A DNA stretch of 64,000 nt from NCBI GenBank assembly GCA_009760855.2, contig WPIO01000156.1, forward strand, positions 209,501-273,500, given 5' to 3'. Below, piece after piece: positions 22,106-33,551 of the stretch. The notes under the pieces are model-generated. The model saw only the letters and a program-made list of their open reading frames with translations. It was not told the origin of the DNA and did no database searches. This DNA comes from Cristatella mucedo. Its lineage: Eukaryota > Bryozoa > Phylactolaemata > Cristatellidae. Both the position numbers and the translations under genes were made by a program. Position 1 is the first letter of the stretch. Each line of letters starts with the position of its first letter.

Positions 22106-22684
22106 AATATATCTTGCGAGTCACCGTAGTGCTCGAAAATGGTCAGACCTCGAGGTACTGCTGCTGGCGCCGTCTGTTGAACAGTGACATCTCCGAAGGG
22201 CTGCCGCTGCTGCTGCTGCGCTTTTGTCACGGGCCACCACCGCGGCATGGCAGTGCTCTGACTGTTGTCGGACGCCGCTGGACGTACGTAAATCGTCACT
22301 TTCAGCTCTTGCGTGGAGCGTGCGCCACGTCCGCCACGTCCGCCGAAGAGCGCTCGTTCAGCAGCGTCTCACCGGGTCGTGCAGAGACGCGCCCGGACAC
22401 CAGCAGGCGCAGTCGGTGCCGACGAATCCCTCGCCGAGGCAGCGCCTGGTTGCGGGGCAGCTGTTCGCCGCTACAACGGGGACAGAGTGAGGATCTCGCG
22501 AGCCAGTAAAGCTACGGCCGCGACGGTAAAGGTCTAGCGAATGCACAGCCTCCCGAAACCACCACACCCAACCACGTGACTCACAGCAGGCGCCTTATCG
22601 CGGGCCTCTGACCCCGGTAGTTGCGTAGCCTAGCGGTGGGCACGGTGAACTAACGGGTATTCACGAAGAAGAACTTGCTGTTAG
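22106..22684. other. GC-rich unassigned sequence
   Basis: All three plus-strand frames stay open for 70-130 codons at 22,114-22,537, typical of GC-rich DNA rather than a choice of one gene. No splice frame or family recognised. Confidence 0.35.
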
Positions 22685-22785
22685 CTTAATAATAATAATA
22701 ATAATAATAATAAGGAGACATGCATACAGTGCACTCAGAGAATTAATTCTCCTTCTAGGCACTTTACAAATCTTGGTGAGTAAGC
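22685..22785 (-). mobile_element. LINE-A 3'-end stub
   Basis: Plus strand (aat)n, then agtgcactcagagaattaat and tctccttctaggcactttac: the reverse of the LINE-A tail and stem-loop. Confidence 0.7.
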
Positions 22786-22822
22786 CTATCGATTGATTAG
22801 CGATAAGGTACACAAAAACAAA

Positions 22823-23105
22823 CAGTGGCGGAGCTATGATTTTCATATAGGGGCAAGATTGTGTAGGGGGGACAAGATCCGAAAACTCTTTCGGCAGACG
22901 AGGCTAGATCTGCTATTAAGGAAAAGTTGTGGCGCAAAATCGTCATTTTAATTTTGACAATAACTCGGTGGTTTCTCAGCTGGTGGAAATACGACAAAAC
23001 TTCATCGCTAATGGCGGTCGGGGGCGTAGAATAGGGGGCGGCCCAGGTCGTTTCCCCCTGTCGGTGAGGGGGCAATGCCCTCTTCCCCCTCTGGCTCCGA
23101 CATCG
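22823..23105. mobile_element. hAT-like MITE
   Basis: The left end cagtggcggagcta matches the complement of the right end tggctccgacatcg (ideal: gctccgccactg). Inside the ends lie opposed gggggcaa/ttgcccc-type blocks. No coding capacity. A clear 8-bp target duplication was not found. Confidence 0.6.
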
Positions 23106-23199
23106 TGGGAAAGATTGAGCACCCATCGGAAAATTCACAGGGATCCAGCAAATGGTCGTATAAACGGGTGTAATTTTTGTTTATTTTTAAATTTCGCTA

Positions 23200-23385
23200 A
23201 GTTGGGGTGACATTAGTCGGAAGGGAATTTCAGGCTTTGAGAGCACGAGAACTACAAGCACCGTCTACAAAAAATCTGAGGTCAGTTCGAGATATAGCTA
23301 AACGAATTACGTCAAAAGATCAGGTGGTACGCTGCCTAACTTTATTGGGAAGGAGTTCAAAGTTCGAATTGATAGGCTTTTGGCT
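23200..23385 (-). mobile_element. LINE-A fragment
   Basis: Reverse of the LINE-A C-terminal end (aatttcaggctttgagagca, accgtctacaaaaaatctga, aggtggtacgctgcctaact). Abuts a LINE-B stub at 23,385. Confidence 0.7.
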
Positions 23386-23495
23386 ACCAATTACGCACCG
23401 AAAGTCGCTTAGGCTCTGAGTGGGCTATGAAAAACTCTCCTTCGTACAGCGTAGCCTTTACGGCTTTGTGGAACTACAGACGGAGATACAAATAT
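23386..23495 (+). mobile_element. LINE-B 3'-end stub
   Basis: ttggctaccaattacgcacc and gaaagtcgcttaggctctga, then gctatgaaaaactctcc and ggagatac: the LINE-B C-terminus and 3' UTR. Confidence 0.75.
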
Positions 23496-23659
23496 GTTAG
23501 AGTGAAAGAATAAAGGGACCTAAGATTGAGAGACAGAAGCTTATAATAATAATAATACTAAATAGGGGGCATGTGCGCGAGAGCATTGTCCTCATAAAGT
23601 AATGGTCTGCTTGTCAGCAATTCAATGCGCTGAGCGTGAGCTGCTTTAATAATAATAAT

Positions 23660-24250
23660 ATAAATATAAATAACAATAATACACTTGATAAAGCGCCCTC
23701 AGAGAACTCAATCTCTTTCTAGGCGCTTTACATTTGCTGCAAAGGAAGCACTATCGAATGTTAAGTGGTAGCATGTTCAATAAGCAACAAGAATAACACG
23801 GTTAAGGGTGACATGCACAGGGTCAGCATGCAAGTATGGTCAATGGCAGCATGCAACAGTGTCAGGACGCATGAGCAAATAAAGGACGTATCACAGGGAC
23901 CCACTAAATGCTCTCATAATTAGATGTGTTTTTAGTTTTTTTCTAAATGAGGACACGTCAGGAGATGTCTTGACACAGGTATGGAGTGAGTTACAGGCTT
24001 TGGGAGCCTACCAACTAAAGGCACGGTCTCCAAAGAATTTGAGGTTTGTATGTGGTATTGGTAAACAGTTAGATTCCAAAAAGCCAGTGGTACGATGCTT
24101 AGCCTGGTGGGGCAGTAGATCTGATAGGTAGACTGGAGCCAAAGAATGAAGGGACCTAAAAGTGAGTGAAAAAACCTTGAAGGCGATGTGTTGCTTGACT
24201 GGTAGCCAGTGCAGGTCGGAGAGGAGTGGTGAGGTGATTCGGGGTGAAGA
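23660..24250 (-). mobile_element. LINE-A 3' third
   Basis: Plus strand begins with (aat)n and cacttgataaagcgccctca, gagaactcaatctctttcta, ggcgctttacatttgctgca, then runs back through the 3' UTR into the C-terminal codons to about ccagtgcaggtcggagagg. A well-preserved 3' end. Confidence 0.88.
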
Positions 24251-24359
24251 AATTCGTTGAGCTTCTCCTGGACAGCTTGGTCACGATGAGGAAGACGCCA
24301 TCCAGGCTGCTTCTTATCGACTGTACGAAGTAGACAAGCCCATTGTTATTGACTAATGG

Positions 24360-24540
24360 CGATATGGCGGGCGGTGGTGGCCCACTAGGTAAGGCATTTG
24401 CTCCTCAGGACCTAGTCCCGAGGTCACAGGTTCGAATCCTGCGGTGGGTGATTCGTTGTGGCCGCTGCAAGTGCTGGCGATTGCCTTTAAGGCTCTTCTG
24501 CCGCTATACAAAAGAGGCTTTTAAATTAGCTAGTGCGACA
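24360..24540 (+). mobile_element. SINE2
   Basis: tRNA-like head with A-box-like tggcccactaggtaagg and consensus B box ggttcgaatcc at about 24,430, then cgctgcaagtgctggcgatt and the 3' hairpin region ggctcttctgccgctataca, aaagaggcttttaaat. Confidence 0.85.
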
Positions 24541-25226
24541 CTCTTTGCTAAGCAGATTATTTTTTTAAAGCACAGTCAAGGACAGCTCCTTTGGAAATTA
24601 CGTTTTGCAAGCACCAGCTGGACCGTTTGAAGATAATCTCGGAATCTTCCAAATGACTACCGTCATTGCTAATGTCAGATGAGATTGTTAATTCAAAAAT
24701 AGTGTACGGCATGAGATTCTTTTGATTCTGTTTCCTCGAAAAACTGACAATATTGCAATCCGTAGTAAATCTAGCGCTATATATTGAGGGAGGCATGACC
24801 ACTGTCGTCATTCTTTACCTGTTCTTAGTCACTGATGAGTCGCCTTTTGAATATTTAGGTATTATTCTGGTTTTCGACTCATGAATACCTTTCAATAATT
24901 AGCCGCTTTCAAGCCCGTGCACAGTCACGGCGGAGATCTTTGAGGAACATCGCGGGGGGGGGGGGGATATTATGAAGAAGTAAAGAATTGCTCCATACCA
25001 TTCAAGGAGTTGTTCAGGGCCTTTTCTTTAGCGTGTGCAGTAGATATAGTTCTGCCAAACTAGAGGGAATGTCAATTCGGCCGTCTCAGAAGTATGGAGC
25101 GACACCTTGTTAGGCGGTTACCATGCTACCGCTATGTAGGCTTGTTGCAACCTGGCGAGACGCCGTTGAAACAGTGAACGCCCCACCTACCGACATTCAC
25201 CCCACAGGGCCTACAGGGCCGCTTAC
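24541..25226. other. Downstream astacin intron or 3' flank
   Basis: An 84-codon minus-strand frame (24,557-24,811) is AT-rich and unsupported. A G-run lies at 24,954-24,967. The next astacin exon, which must start in phase 1, is not identifiable here. Confidence 0.35.
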
Positions 25227-25353
25227 CTGAACAGTTGTACATTAAGTTGACAATTTTGATGTCCCGAAAGCTCAGTCCAATCCGGTTGCCCATCGCATCC
25301 ATCTTGCTTCGTTCGAGCGCCACGATGGTGGGAAGCCCGTTCCTAGAGAAGGC
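25227..25353 (-). CDS. Astacin metalloprotease, C-terminal catalytic exon
   Basis: 42 codons plus 1 nt: AFSRNGLPTIVALERSK, then MGNRIGLSFRDIKIVNLMYN and C. This is the end of the astacin fold, where the family has a Q/N-R-x-x-LS-x-x-DI-x-x-x-x-x-Y-x-C segment; the Cys would pair with the one early in the domain. The acceptor (ctcgtctatctcag) and donor (TCAG|gtaagc) are strong. It joins in phase 0 to the zinc-site exon at 31,250-31,453, reading QYGKT-AFS across the junction, as the family does. Translation must continue into a further exon that I could not find, so a C-terminal domain or tail is missing. Confidence 0.85.
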
Positions 25354-25394
25354 CTGAGATAGACGAGAGTAAAGTGAGTAGCACGCGTCCTGTC

Positions 25395-25685
25395 ACAAAG
25401 AGAGTTTGTCACAAAGCTGCTCAATTCAACAAGCGCTTCGCGATATCTGTCGCCCAACGGCTCATTTCAGCAAGCCTTTGAAGGCGTCTAAAGCACAGCT
25501 ACTGCATACGGCGAGCTTTTCAGGGCATCTGCCATGCAGCTGTTCAACTCAGCTAGCGTTTCAGTAACTCCGTCACTCTGCTGTTCATGTCAGCAAGCGT
25601 TTCAAGAACTCTGTCACTCTGCTGCTCAATTCAGCAAGCGTTTCAGGGCATCTGCCACACCGCTGTTCAATTCAACTAGTATTGC
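25395..25685. repeat. About 41-bp minisatellite
   Basis: Six to seven diverged units of 39-43 bp, for example ctgttcatgtcagcaagcgt then ttcaagaactctgtcactctg. It lies 42 bp upstream (in gene direction) of the astacin exon acceptor. Confidence 0.75.
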
Positions 25686-26334
25686 ACGACCACGCCAGAC
25701 CAAAACAACTCAATGGCATCGATGAGCTCGTGCGGGTGACTCATCGGTTGACCACACGCAGCAGCAGCTATCGTCAGCAGCGACCTACCCACACCGCAAA
25801 GTGAGCAGCTGGCTTTTGATCCCGCGAATGCACTTTCGAAAGCGGCGAAAGCCTTGTAGCGTGTCGTCACCTTTCCGTTGCCACATATACGGCCCTCACC
25901 TTGGGAGGTTTCAGTATTCCGCACATTTGCCTCGTTCGAGGATGCTAGCGGAAGGTGCGAAACGTGCCCGGGTTCGGAGCGACTTTTCCCGCCATTGCGC
26001 CTCAACGAGCCGTGGGCAGAGCTCTCACTTCTTGAAGAACCAAATAGACATGCTGAGTAGTAGTCGCCGCCACAGTCCAGTCGGTGCAGATTCCTTTTTC
26101 TAGCTCTGCTGCGATTCGCGTAATGACCACTGCTACCGAGAGGCTGGGTCCACGATTCATTTTTAAAAAAAAAAAAGGTTTTCAACAGCAACTTACCACT
26201 GAAGGCACCTGATGAGGGGAAGCTTTGGCTGGGCATTCCGCGTGCGACTTGCTTCTTTACCTTCTCCTTCGATTCTGGGCAGCAGTGGGTGGAGCATGAA
26301 TGATCGGTAAGATCTTTTAAAAAAATATATAATA
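25686..26334. other. Astacin intron, unsupported frames
   Basis: A 186-codon minus-strand frame (25,676-26,236) lies inside the intron between two astacin exons that join in phase without it. Its composition (poly-Phe from a poly-A tract, Ser/Arg-rich) argues against coding. Confidence 0.45.
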
Positions 26335-26475
26335 TAGTTCATTTATATAGCGCCCCAAGAGAACTTAATCTCTATTCAGGCGCTTCACATATGCCTCGGG
26401 GCTCGAGCCCACGACCTCAGTCAGACCTTGGTCGGAGCGAGCACCTTAACCGCTAGACCAAGCCAGCTCGGCATC
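26335..26475 (-). mobile_element. SINE1
   Basis: A complete, well-kept copy. Reverse complement: ttggtctagcggttaaggtg (A box), gggctcgagccc (B box), aagcgcctgaatagagatta, agttctcttggggcgctata, then the AT tail. It is the best reference for the family here. Lies in the astacin intron. Confidence 0.9.
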
Positions 26476-26649
26476 TTTAATGTTGAATTCAAGAAAAACA
26501 ACTTACTAGCTATGGGTGCACCTGTTTTACTCATAAATCAGTAAGCCTAATTCTCAGTTTGGACTAGCCAAGCTTACCATCTCTAGTCTCTGCACTGAGC
26601 TCGGCATTGAAATCGTCCTGATCCGAAACGGTCCTTTTCGCTAGATTAC
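26476..26649. other. Unassigned intron sequence
   Basis: Nothing recognised. Confidence 0.3.
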
Positions 26650-26880
26650 CACGTCGGCTCCACGTATTTGTGACACTACGTCGAGGCTTCTGCGACTCAC
26701 TACGGGCATATCCTGTCGTCTGTTAAATAAGCCCTTTACGGTTAATGTAAAATTTACAATACTTTGCTTAGGTGTGTTGAAATTATGAATGTCCTTATAC
26801 CTCTAGCCAAGTGAATTTATTCCGTCCAGAATCTAGAAAGAGATTCAGCTCATTTTGGCCAGATGCAAATATTGTAGTTA
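26650..26880 (+). mobile_element. LINE-A remnant
   Basis: Highly decayed: cacgtatttgtgacactacg, tcgaggcttctgcgactcac (family: L..SRLDFCNSL), then a 3' end ctagaaagagattcagctca near 26,835. Confidence 0.5.
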
Positions 26881-27196
26881 CTATTACTACAGTCACAACT
26901 AAGGGACTAGCCGCCGTTCGCGCCCATAGGTAAACCACTGTTCGGAAAAGAATTGAGCGAGGGAGCTAGGGATTCAGGAGACCGACAAGGGGAACGCGAG
27001 CGTACTAAGGTGCGTCGCACGGCGTCGCCTTCTGCATGCTCTGCTATGGGCTTGGTAATAATAATAATAGTAAGACGCTTCGTAGTAATCTAAGCGAACG
27101 AGGTAATGTACTCACTATTCAAAGAGCGCATGTGCACGAAAACTGCAAGTCGCACGGACACAGCGAATGCTGGTTTTCCGGTTTCTCTCTTTAAAT

Positions 27197-27386
27197 CAGT
27201 GGTTCTCAACTTAATGCCTAATGCCGCGACCCTTTAACACAGTTCCTCATGTTTTGGCGACCGCCGACCATAAAGTTATTGTGTGCGAAATGTGGAAATG
27301 CGTGTTTTCCGATGGTCATAGGCGACCCCTGTGAAAGGGTCGTTCTATCACCAAAGAGGTCGCCACCCACGGGTGAGAAGAGGTTG
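27197..27386. mobile_element. SPIN-like hAT MITE
   Basis: The 190-bp element starts cagtggttctcaactt and contains taatgccgcgaccctttaa, cacagttcctcatgtt, gtgttttccgatggtc, then aggcgacccctgtgaaaggg and tcgttc before a decayed right end (accaaagaggtcgccaccca, cgggtgagaag). These ends and internal blocks are, from memory, those of the SPIN (SPACE INVADERS) hAT family, in reverse orientation. No transposase, so non-autonomous. Lies in the astacin intron. Confidence 0.75.
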
Positions 27387-27394
27387 TCTTAGTC

Positions 27395-28680
27395 GATAAA
27401 GTCGGTAATGAGTTTCAGACTTTGGGAACACGTGAATTGAAGGCTTGGTCTCCATTGGAGGCGAAGCTAAACAACTCGAGTCTCAAGAGTAGGTGACACG
27501 ATGTCTTACTGCGTCGTGATTTGGATAGGTAGACTGGAGAACAAGAACGAAGGTACCTAAAAGTGAATGACAAAAACTTGAAGTCGATGCGCTGTTAGAT
27601 AGACAGCCTTTGAAGGTCGATGAGAAGTGGTTTAATGTGGAAGCTGCGAGGTTCAAGAATGGATGACAAGCCTGGCTGCTGAGTTTTGCACCACCTGTAG
27701 GTGCTTTATTGCACAGGCCAGAATACCTGCAACTAGAGAGTTGCAGAAGTCGAAACAGGATGTCACAAATACATGGATCAACTTTTGAGTTGGTATCTCT
27801 GTCTAAGTTGACCCAAATTTTTACAATTGCTTGTGCTGAAAGTCGGCAGACTTGACTGTGACGCGGTTTTGGTAGTTGAATGAAAGGTCACTTTAGAAAA
27901 GAGACCTAGATTGAGTGCAGATGCTACAAGAGACGCTGGCCGAGCCTATTATGAGGCGTATTTTCCTAATTACTGAGTAACAAAAGGTTTTCCCATAAAT
28001 AGTAAGTAAGTTTTTGCGTCATTCGATTTGAGAACGTCTGTTTCCATATAAGTACGAATATCAGCAAAATGTGCACCAGTAGAGTTGATAGAGTTTTCCA
28101 AGCTGGATGGTAAGGTAGCATCGAAGCAAAAGTACAGATTTGTGTCGTCGGCATTAAAATGAACGACTAGATTTCGCTTGTAGATAGCATCGATCAGAGT
28201 GACAGAACAAATAGTGAAAAGAAGTTGGTTAAGCACAGAGCCTTGGGTTAGAGTGTACTTAAGAGATTCCTCGAATGATTCTGCTGCTCATTGACATCCA
28301 AATGCTCCAAAGTCTCCCCCTAAGATAGGAACTAAATCATTTCATTTCAGCGCCCTGACAAGATGAAATGCACTCAAGAAAGACTTGGTGATCAATAGCG
28401 GTCACCGCTGCCGGAAGATTCAGCTAGAACGAGTAGAGAGACTCTACTTAAGTTAGCGTTCGTGAGAACGTGATTGTACACTCGCAGCGCTGCTGACCTT
28501 TTGAGTGGTTGACTCTAAAAACCCGACTGTGACTTACTAGCTGGGTTTGAAGTTTTGATTTGATAGCTAGCTAGTCTAGTGGACACGAGTGGTTTTAGTT
28601 CACCTGGCGTCTAGTGGTGCTGCCCTAAGGAGCGGCCTTACAAGAGCAGTAGCGAAAGATGCATGAACCAGACCTGAGGC
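27395..28680 (-). mobile_element. LINE-A, long decayed copy
   Basis: The minus strand shows FNADDTNLYFCFDATLPSS (family FYADDTQLYLCFDPSQPSS), DAIYKRNLVVHF, HFADIRTYMETD and more, plus an upstream MCLASGLVHASFATALVRPL segment near 28,600-28,690. Many stops and indels. 3' UTR missing. Lies in the astacin intron. Confidence 0.85.
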
Positions 28681-28689
28681 CAAGCACAT

Positions 28690-29725
28690 TTGTATTACAG
28701 TAGTTACGCTGGACAGCAGCAACCTGTGCATCTCAGAAGGAGCACAGCGGAGAACTGTAGGGACTTCCGTCCTTCCCATCCCAGCTGCAGCAGGCAAGCT
28801 CAAGCGACACAGTGCAGCTTCTCGAAGCTTCTTCTTCTTCTCCAGGCTTCTCGAAAGGAAAGGAAGCTAAATCCTGGTGCAGTGACTCTATTGACGAACT
28901 CCTCGCTGCGGCCGCAGTACACGCAGTGCGACCCAGCTCGCCGGCGGCTTCCACTTCGAATTAATTCGCGGCGGTGCTCCCGCTCTCACCGCGAGACCGT
29001 AAAGCTGCTGCAAAAATATGGCAAACCCCCCCCTGCTGCGGCTTGCAGAAGCGGCGCACCGTTGGGAGCGAAGGCTTCTTATCCAAGCACGAGAAACCGT
29101 CAATCTGCTGAGAGCCTCGGGCTTCACTCCTTCGCCGAGCTGCCTCGGAAGTCTCTTAAAGATCCGCCCGGTGGGAAGCTGGCATCTAATTGTTTTGAGG
29201 CTCCCGAATTGCTAAGAAGCTCCGAAGAATCGCGAGCCCGGCACATTTATGCTGGTCTCGTCCGAAATCATTTGTCGCGGCCTTTGACGAAACGTCTTGA
29301 GACCGGATGCCGATGGTGAGGCTCCCCGAGGACAGGCGCATCCGGCATGGCGCTCCGGCCGCTTTTTACGCCGGATGCATCGGCCCAACCCCTTCGACGG
29401 CTGCCTTCCGAGAGAAGCTTCAGCTAGCCGGCGGCAGCTATGGCTAGCCTAAAATTAATTGGTTAGAAATTGCTCCGCTCGGAAAGACTGGGCGCCGAAA
29501 GTTTGCTGCCCAGCGGCGGGCTTCTTTTTGATACGTTTAAGATTAACTGACTCTTGGGCGACTCGAAAATAACGACCGCGTCATTAGAAAAACGACCGAT
29601 AGCTCCCTAATGGTCTCCGACCATGGATGCATGTATCGGTGGATGCGTGTACCTCCTCCCTCTGTCTGACGCAGCGAGAAGCCACGAAGACAACACGGTT
29701 GTGAAGCTGGAGGAGTTTCCACTCA
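28690..29725. other. GC-rich intron sequence, nothing recognised
   Basis: A 209-codon plus-strand frame (28,690-29,319) is antisense to the astacin gene, overlaps open frames on the other strand and matches no family. Reported as unassigned. Confidence 0.4.
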
Positions 29726-29729
29726 AATC

Positions 29730-30165
29730 CTCAGAGACGTTCGATCGCATACGGCAGCTAGCCGAATTGATATTGCCGATTGAAGAGAAAGTAGAATGCG
29801 TTGCCGAGTCGAGAGGGCAGTCAAGGAAGAGAGTAGCACGTGGAAGTAGCAGTAGCGCACGACGGCTGGATAGGATTTGTCAGCTGGAGAGAAGACGTCC
29901 TTGAGCAAGAGCTATGGAGCCGAGTTCCACAGTCCATGGAGTAAAAGCTTCTGTCGCCAACAGTCTTTTTAAGAAAAACATAAAATAACGGCTACTCGAT
30001 TGCCTATACTAGACCTGAGGGCGTGAGGAGGCTGAAACGGGTAAAGCAATTCAGCTGGGTATGACGAGGCAAAACCACGACGAGCCACAGCTGCGGCTCA
30101 AAGCAAGACTTTTGCTCTCTAGCTGTCAATCAACCATCAGAGACATCGAAGCTTCCTCTGAAAAT
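29730..30165 (-). mobile_element. LINE-B remnant
   Basis: Reverse of LINE-B: gcaagagctatggagccgag, ttccacagtccatggagtaa, aagcttctgtcgccaacagt, then acctgagggcgtgaggaggc, tgaaacgggt. Fits the family region from the C-terminus upstream. Confidence 0.75.
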
Positions 30166-31249
30166 GAAATGCATTGCACGCCTCCGGCTCTTGCCACTAA
30201 CTGCAATGACAATAGATTATTTGAGTCTCAGCCAAAAGCTGCATATGTTCCTCTCAGCTCTTCCCTGTGTGCCAGTGAATGCGTCTGCTTTTGTTCCAAT
30301 GCCCTTTTCGCGATTACCTTACGTTGCATGATTCAGGAAGAAGACCAGTAAGTCCTAAAAGCCGGCGGCAGCCCTGATTTTATTCTTGCGTTGTATTACA
30401 TGCAAGCCTCAGCGCGATACTTGTCAACTTGTAAGTGCTCGTTCAAGCTTAATATTGTGCCTGCCAGTAACCCTAAGTTAGTGATTTTCTTGCCAAGAGT
30501 TTTGAAGCAACCGGATTAAGATTGTATTATCTTTTTGAGCGCTCTAAGATTGACCTGGTGTTATTATTATTAATATTATTACGGATGAATCTCTTTCATT
30601 TGGTAATGAACCTAGCCGACACAGTTGCCACCAGTAACAGAAGCTTAATTACACTTTTCCAGGTAGTCCTGACAAAACTAAATTGCTCTAGTCTGGACTA
30701 GACCGAAACCTGACCTCGCATGCAAAGCACGCGAATGGCTCCAGCAGTCATGCAGACCACCATCACAATAAAATCCGTCGCCCCGCCTCCTCAGGAGAGA
30801 TCGCTTAAGGGGGAAAGTTGAAAAAATGGGTCAAAATCTCATATTTTTATTTTTTGCCTTTCATTAGGACTACATGTTATAAATGCAGTCTATATGTTGA
30901 CGATTGACGCAATTCACGAACAAAATTAAAAAACTATTAACGTAGACCGTGAGTAAAGCTGCAACTTTCGCCACACAAATCTTTTGGGCAGTTCTTTAAG
31001 GGCGATCTTGTCACCGTAGCGTCCAAGTCAGGGAACCTCAGAAAAGACCAAGGTGTTTGGCCTCACCAAGCTGAAATACCTAGTACCCAGAGGATGGTCG
31101 CGCGAAGGAGCTTTCAGGCACTGTCCGAGTGGCTGCAGCGAAACCGGGGCTACCCAGGCTGGGCTGGGAGTGAGCTCCGCCAAAGGGTGCAGCGACTCGG
31201 CGAAAGTGACCCGGAAGCGTGCGTCGCCTTCGTGCGGGGCTGCCCGTAC
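30166..31249. other. Intron sequence
   Basis: No exon or repeat recognised apart from a short (att)n tract at about 30,560. Part of the frame reading on from the astacin exon (to 31,028) is intron by the splice model. Confidence 0.4.
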
Positions 31250-31453
31250 CGTCTTTCCGTACTGCATGACGCTGTCGTAGTCGTACTTGACTCCGTAGTC
31301 GTTCAGCTCGGCTTTCGAGCGCTTGTTGAAATTTGCCTCGAAGCCCATCATGACGTTTGCGGCATTGATGGCGACGTAGTCGTCGCGGTCGGGTCGAACG
31401 TGCTCGTGATGGATGCCGATCGCGTGGCCCAGCTCGTGTAAGATGGTGCCCTT
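31250..31453 (-). CDS. Astacin metalloprotease, zinc-site exon
   Basis: 68 codons, phase 0 at both ends. It carries the astacin zinc signature HELGHAIGIHHEHVRPDRD: three zinc-binding His, the catalytic Glu and the following Glu. It then has DYVAINAANVMMGFEANFNK and the Met-turn YDSVMQYGKT, whose Tyr is the fifth zinc ligand in resting astacins. Astacins are extracellular or membrane-bound zinc endopeptidases. The Met-turn has Gln where the family usually has His (S-x-M-H-Y). The acceptor is ctcttactcgctcgcag and the donor ACG|gtacgg. Both neighbours join in phase. Confidence 0.95.
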
Positions 31454-32229
31454 CTGCGAGCGAGTAAGAGAGGTGGCTAGCGCTGCTGCGTCCGGATCAG
31501 TTTACGCGTCAAGGCTCCGGCGCAGTTTCGTGATTCTGCCGCACTTTCGACGCTTTCCAGAGACGATCAGCGCCATCTGCATCCCTTCTTCCGAAACTGT
31601 GTACATGTCATTTGGCTCTTTCTCAACACTTTTCACACTGATCTATCATACCAGATTTCTATCGCTACACGTTCCACTCCGATCAAAAGCTGTTGAACTC
31701 CTCGGATGCTGTCTCGAGTTTACTCGCTCTCCGTCTCTTCGTTTGTGCATTACATCTCTGTGCTTCATAAACTGGGTCTCTCTTTTTACTCTCTTGCCTT
31801 TCTCGCTGTTAGCTTCTGTTTATCTGCCCTTTCTTCTACTGTATATCTCCGTGTCTCTCTCGGTATCACGGTCTGCCGGTGTCGCTGACCTGTCTCCAGT
31901 GAGAAACTTTCGATGGCATTCTGTCACTTATTGCAGCTCTCTCTCTATCTCTGTCGCTTTGTCTCTCTGTCTCTGTCTCTGTCTCTGTCTCTTTGTCTCT
32001 CTGTCTTTGTCTCTTTGTCTCTCTGTCTCTCTCTCTCTTCCCCGCCTCTCTGATAATCACTTTACCTCCGCTTTCCTCCTTCGACCTCTTTCTCACTTTT
32101 CCACTCGTATTTCCTTCATCTCCCAATCACACTCCGTTCTCTGTCTCTCTCACCCTTGACCTTCCATGCGTATGCCTATACTTGTCCTTCTGCCTCTCTC
32201 ACTCACTTTATTTTACTCGCCTGCCTGCA
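31454..32229. other. Astacin intron, pyrimidine-rich
   Basis: Long stretches of tctctgtctc-type repeats (31,940-32,035) create a 248-codon plus-strand frame that is not a gene. Confidence 0.6.
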
Positions 32230-32763
32230 TAGAATCCCAGTCAAGCTGCATAGAATCCACAGTTCTGTCGCTCACCTTTAGGTCCCTTCATTCTTTGGCT
32301 CCAGCCTACCTATCAGATCAACTCCCCCACCAGGCCAAGCATTGTACCCACCCGCTTTTCTAAATTGAATCGTTTATCTGCACCTTGTACGAACCTCAAA
32401 TCCTTTGGAGACTGTGCCCTAAGTTCGTATGCTCCTATAGCCTGGAAATCACTTCCGAATGGCGTCACGACATCCCCTGACTTGACCACATATAAAAATA
32501 AGCTAAACACGCATCTATTTATCACATCATTTAGTGGGTCCATGTGATTTGTCTTTTATGTTGTTATGCGTGCTGACACTGTGCATTCTGCCACTAACCA
32601 CATTTGCATGCTGACCCTATGCATGTCACCTCTAAGCATGTTATGCTTGTCATTGAGCATGCTACCACTAAACATTATATCGTACTTCCTTTGCAGTAAA
32701 TGTGGAGTGCCTAAAAAGATTGAATTATTTGGGGGCGCTTTATCCACTGTATTGTTATAATTA

Positions 32764-32765
<2 letters not shown>
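32230..32765 (+). mobile_element. LINE-A 3' third
   Basis: SLTFRSLHSLAPAYLSDQLP, HQAKHC, then SFGDCALSSYAPIAWKSLP on the plus strand, then the 3' UTR with aaaaagattgaattatttgg and gggcgctttatc. The tail abuts a CA/TA/CT microsatellite. Confidence 0.88.
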
Positions 32766-33360
<595 letters not shown>

Positions 33361-33551
33361 CCTGAGGTCTCGATATGGAGTCTAGACTCGCTCGAGCAGC
33401 TTAAGCATCACGTCTACGTACGCGCATTTTATTCTGAATTAATTAAGGTGAATGTGCCCACGAAAGACGCGAACATCAGTAGAGCTCAGCTACACAGGAA
33501 GCTCAGAAGGAGCTCTCCTCCAGTGCGCATGCTCGAGCGCAGGCGGCTTAC

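Noticed and set aside
24360-24440. tRNA gene
   Set aside because: The A and B boxes are present but the cloverleaf is poor and the sequence continues into the SINE2 body and tail seen in other copies.
25676-26236. 186-codon minus-strand frame
   Set aside because: It lies inside the astacin intron between two exons that already join correctly; it includes a poly-A-derived Phe run and no domain.
28690-29319. 209-codon plus-strand frame
   Set aside because: Antisense to the astacin intron, GC-rich, overlaps open frames on the other strand, no recognisable residues.
31413-32159. 248-codon plus-strand open frame
   Set aside because: It overlaps the astacin zinc-site exon on the other strand and then runs through tctctg repeats; the Leu/Ser-rich translation is an artefact of low complexity.
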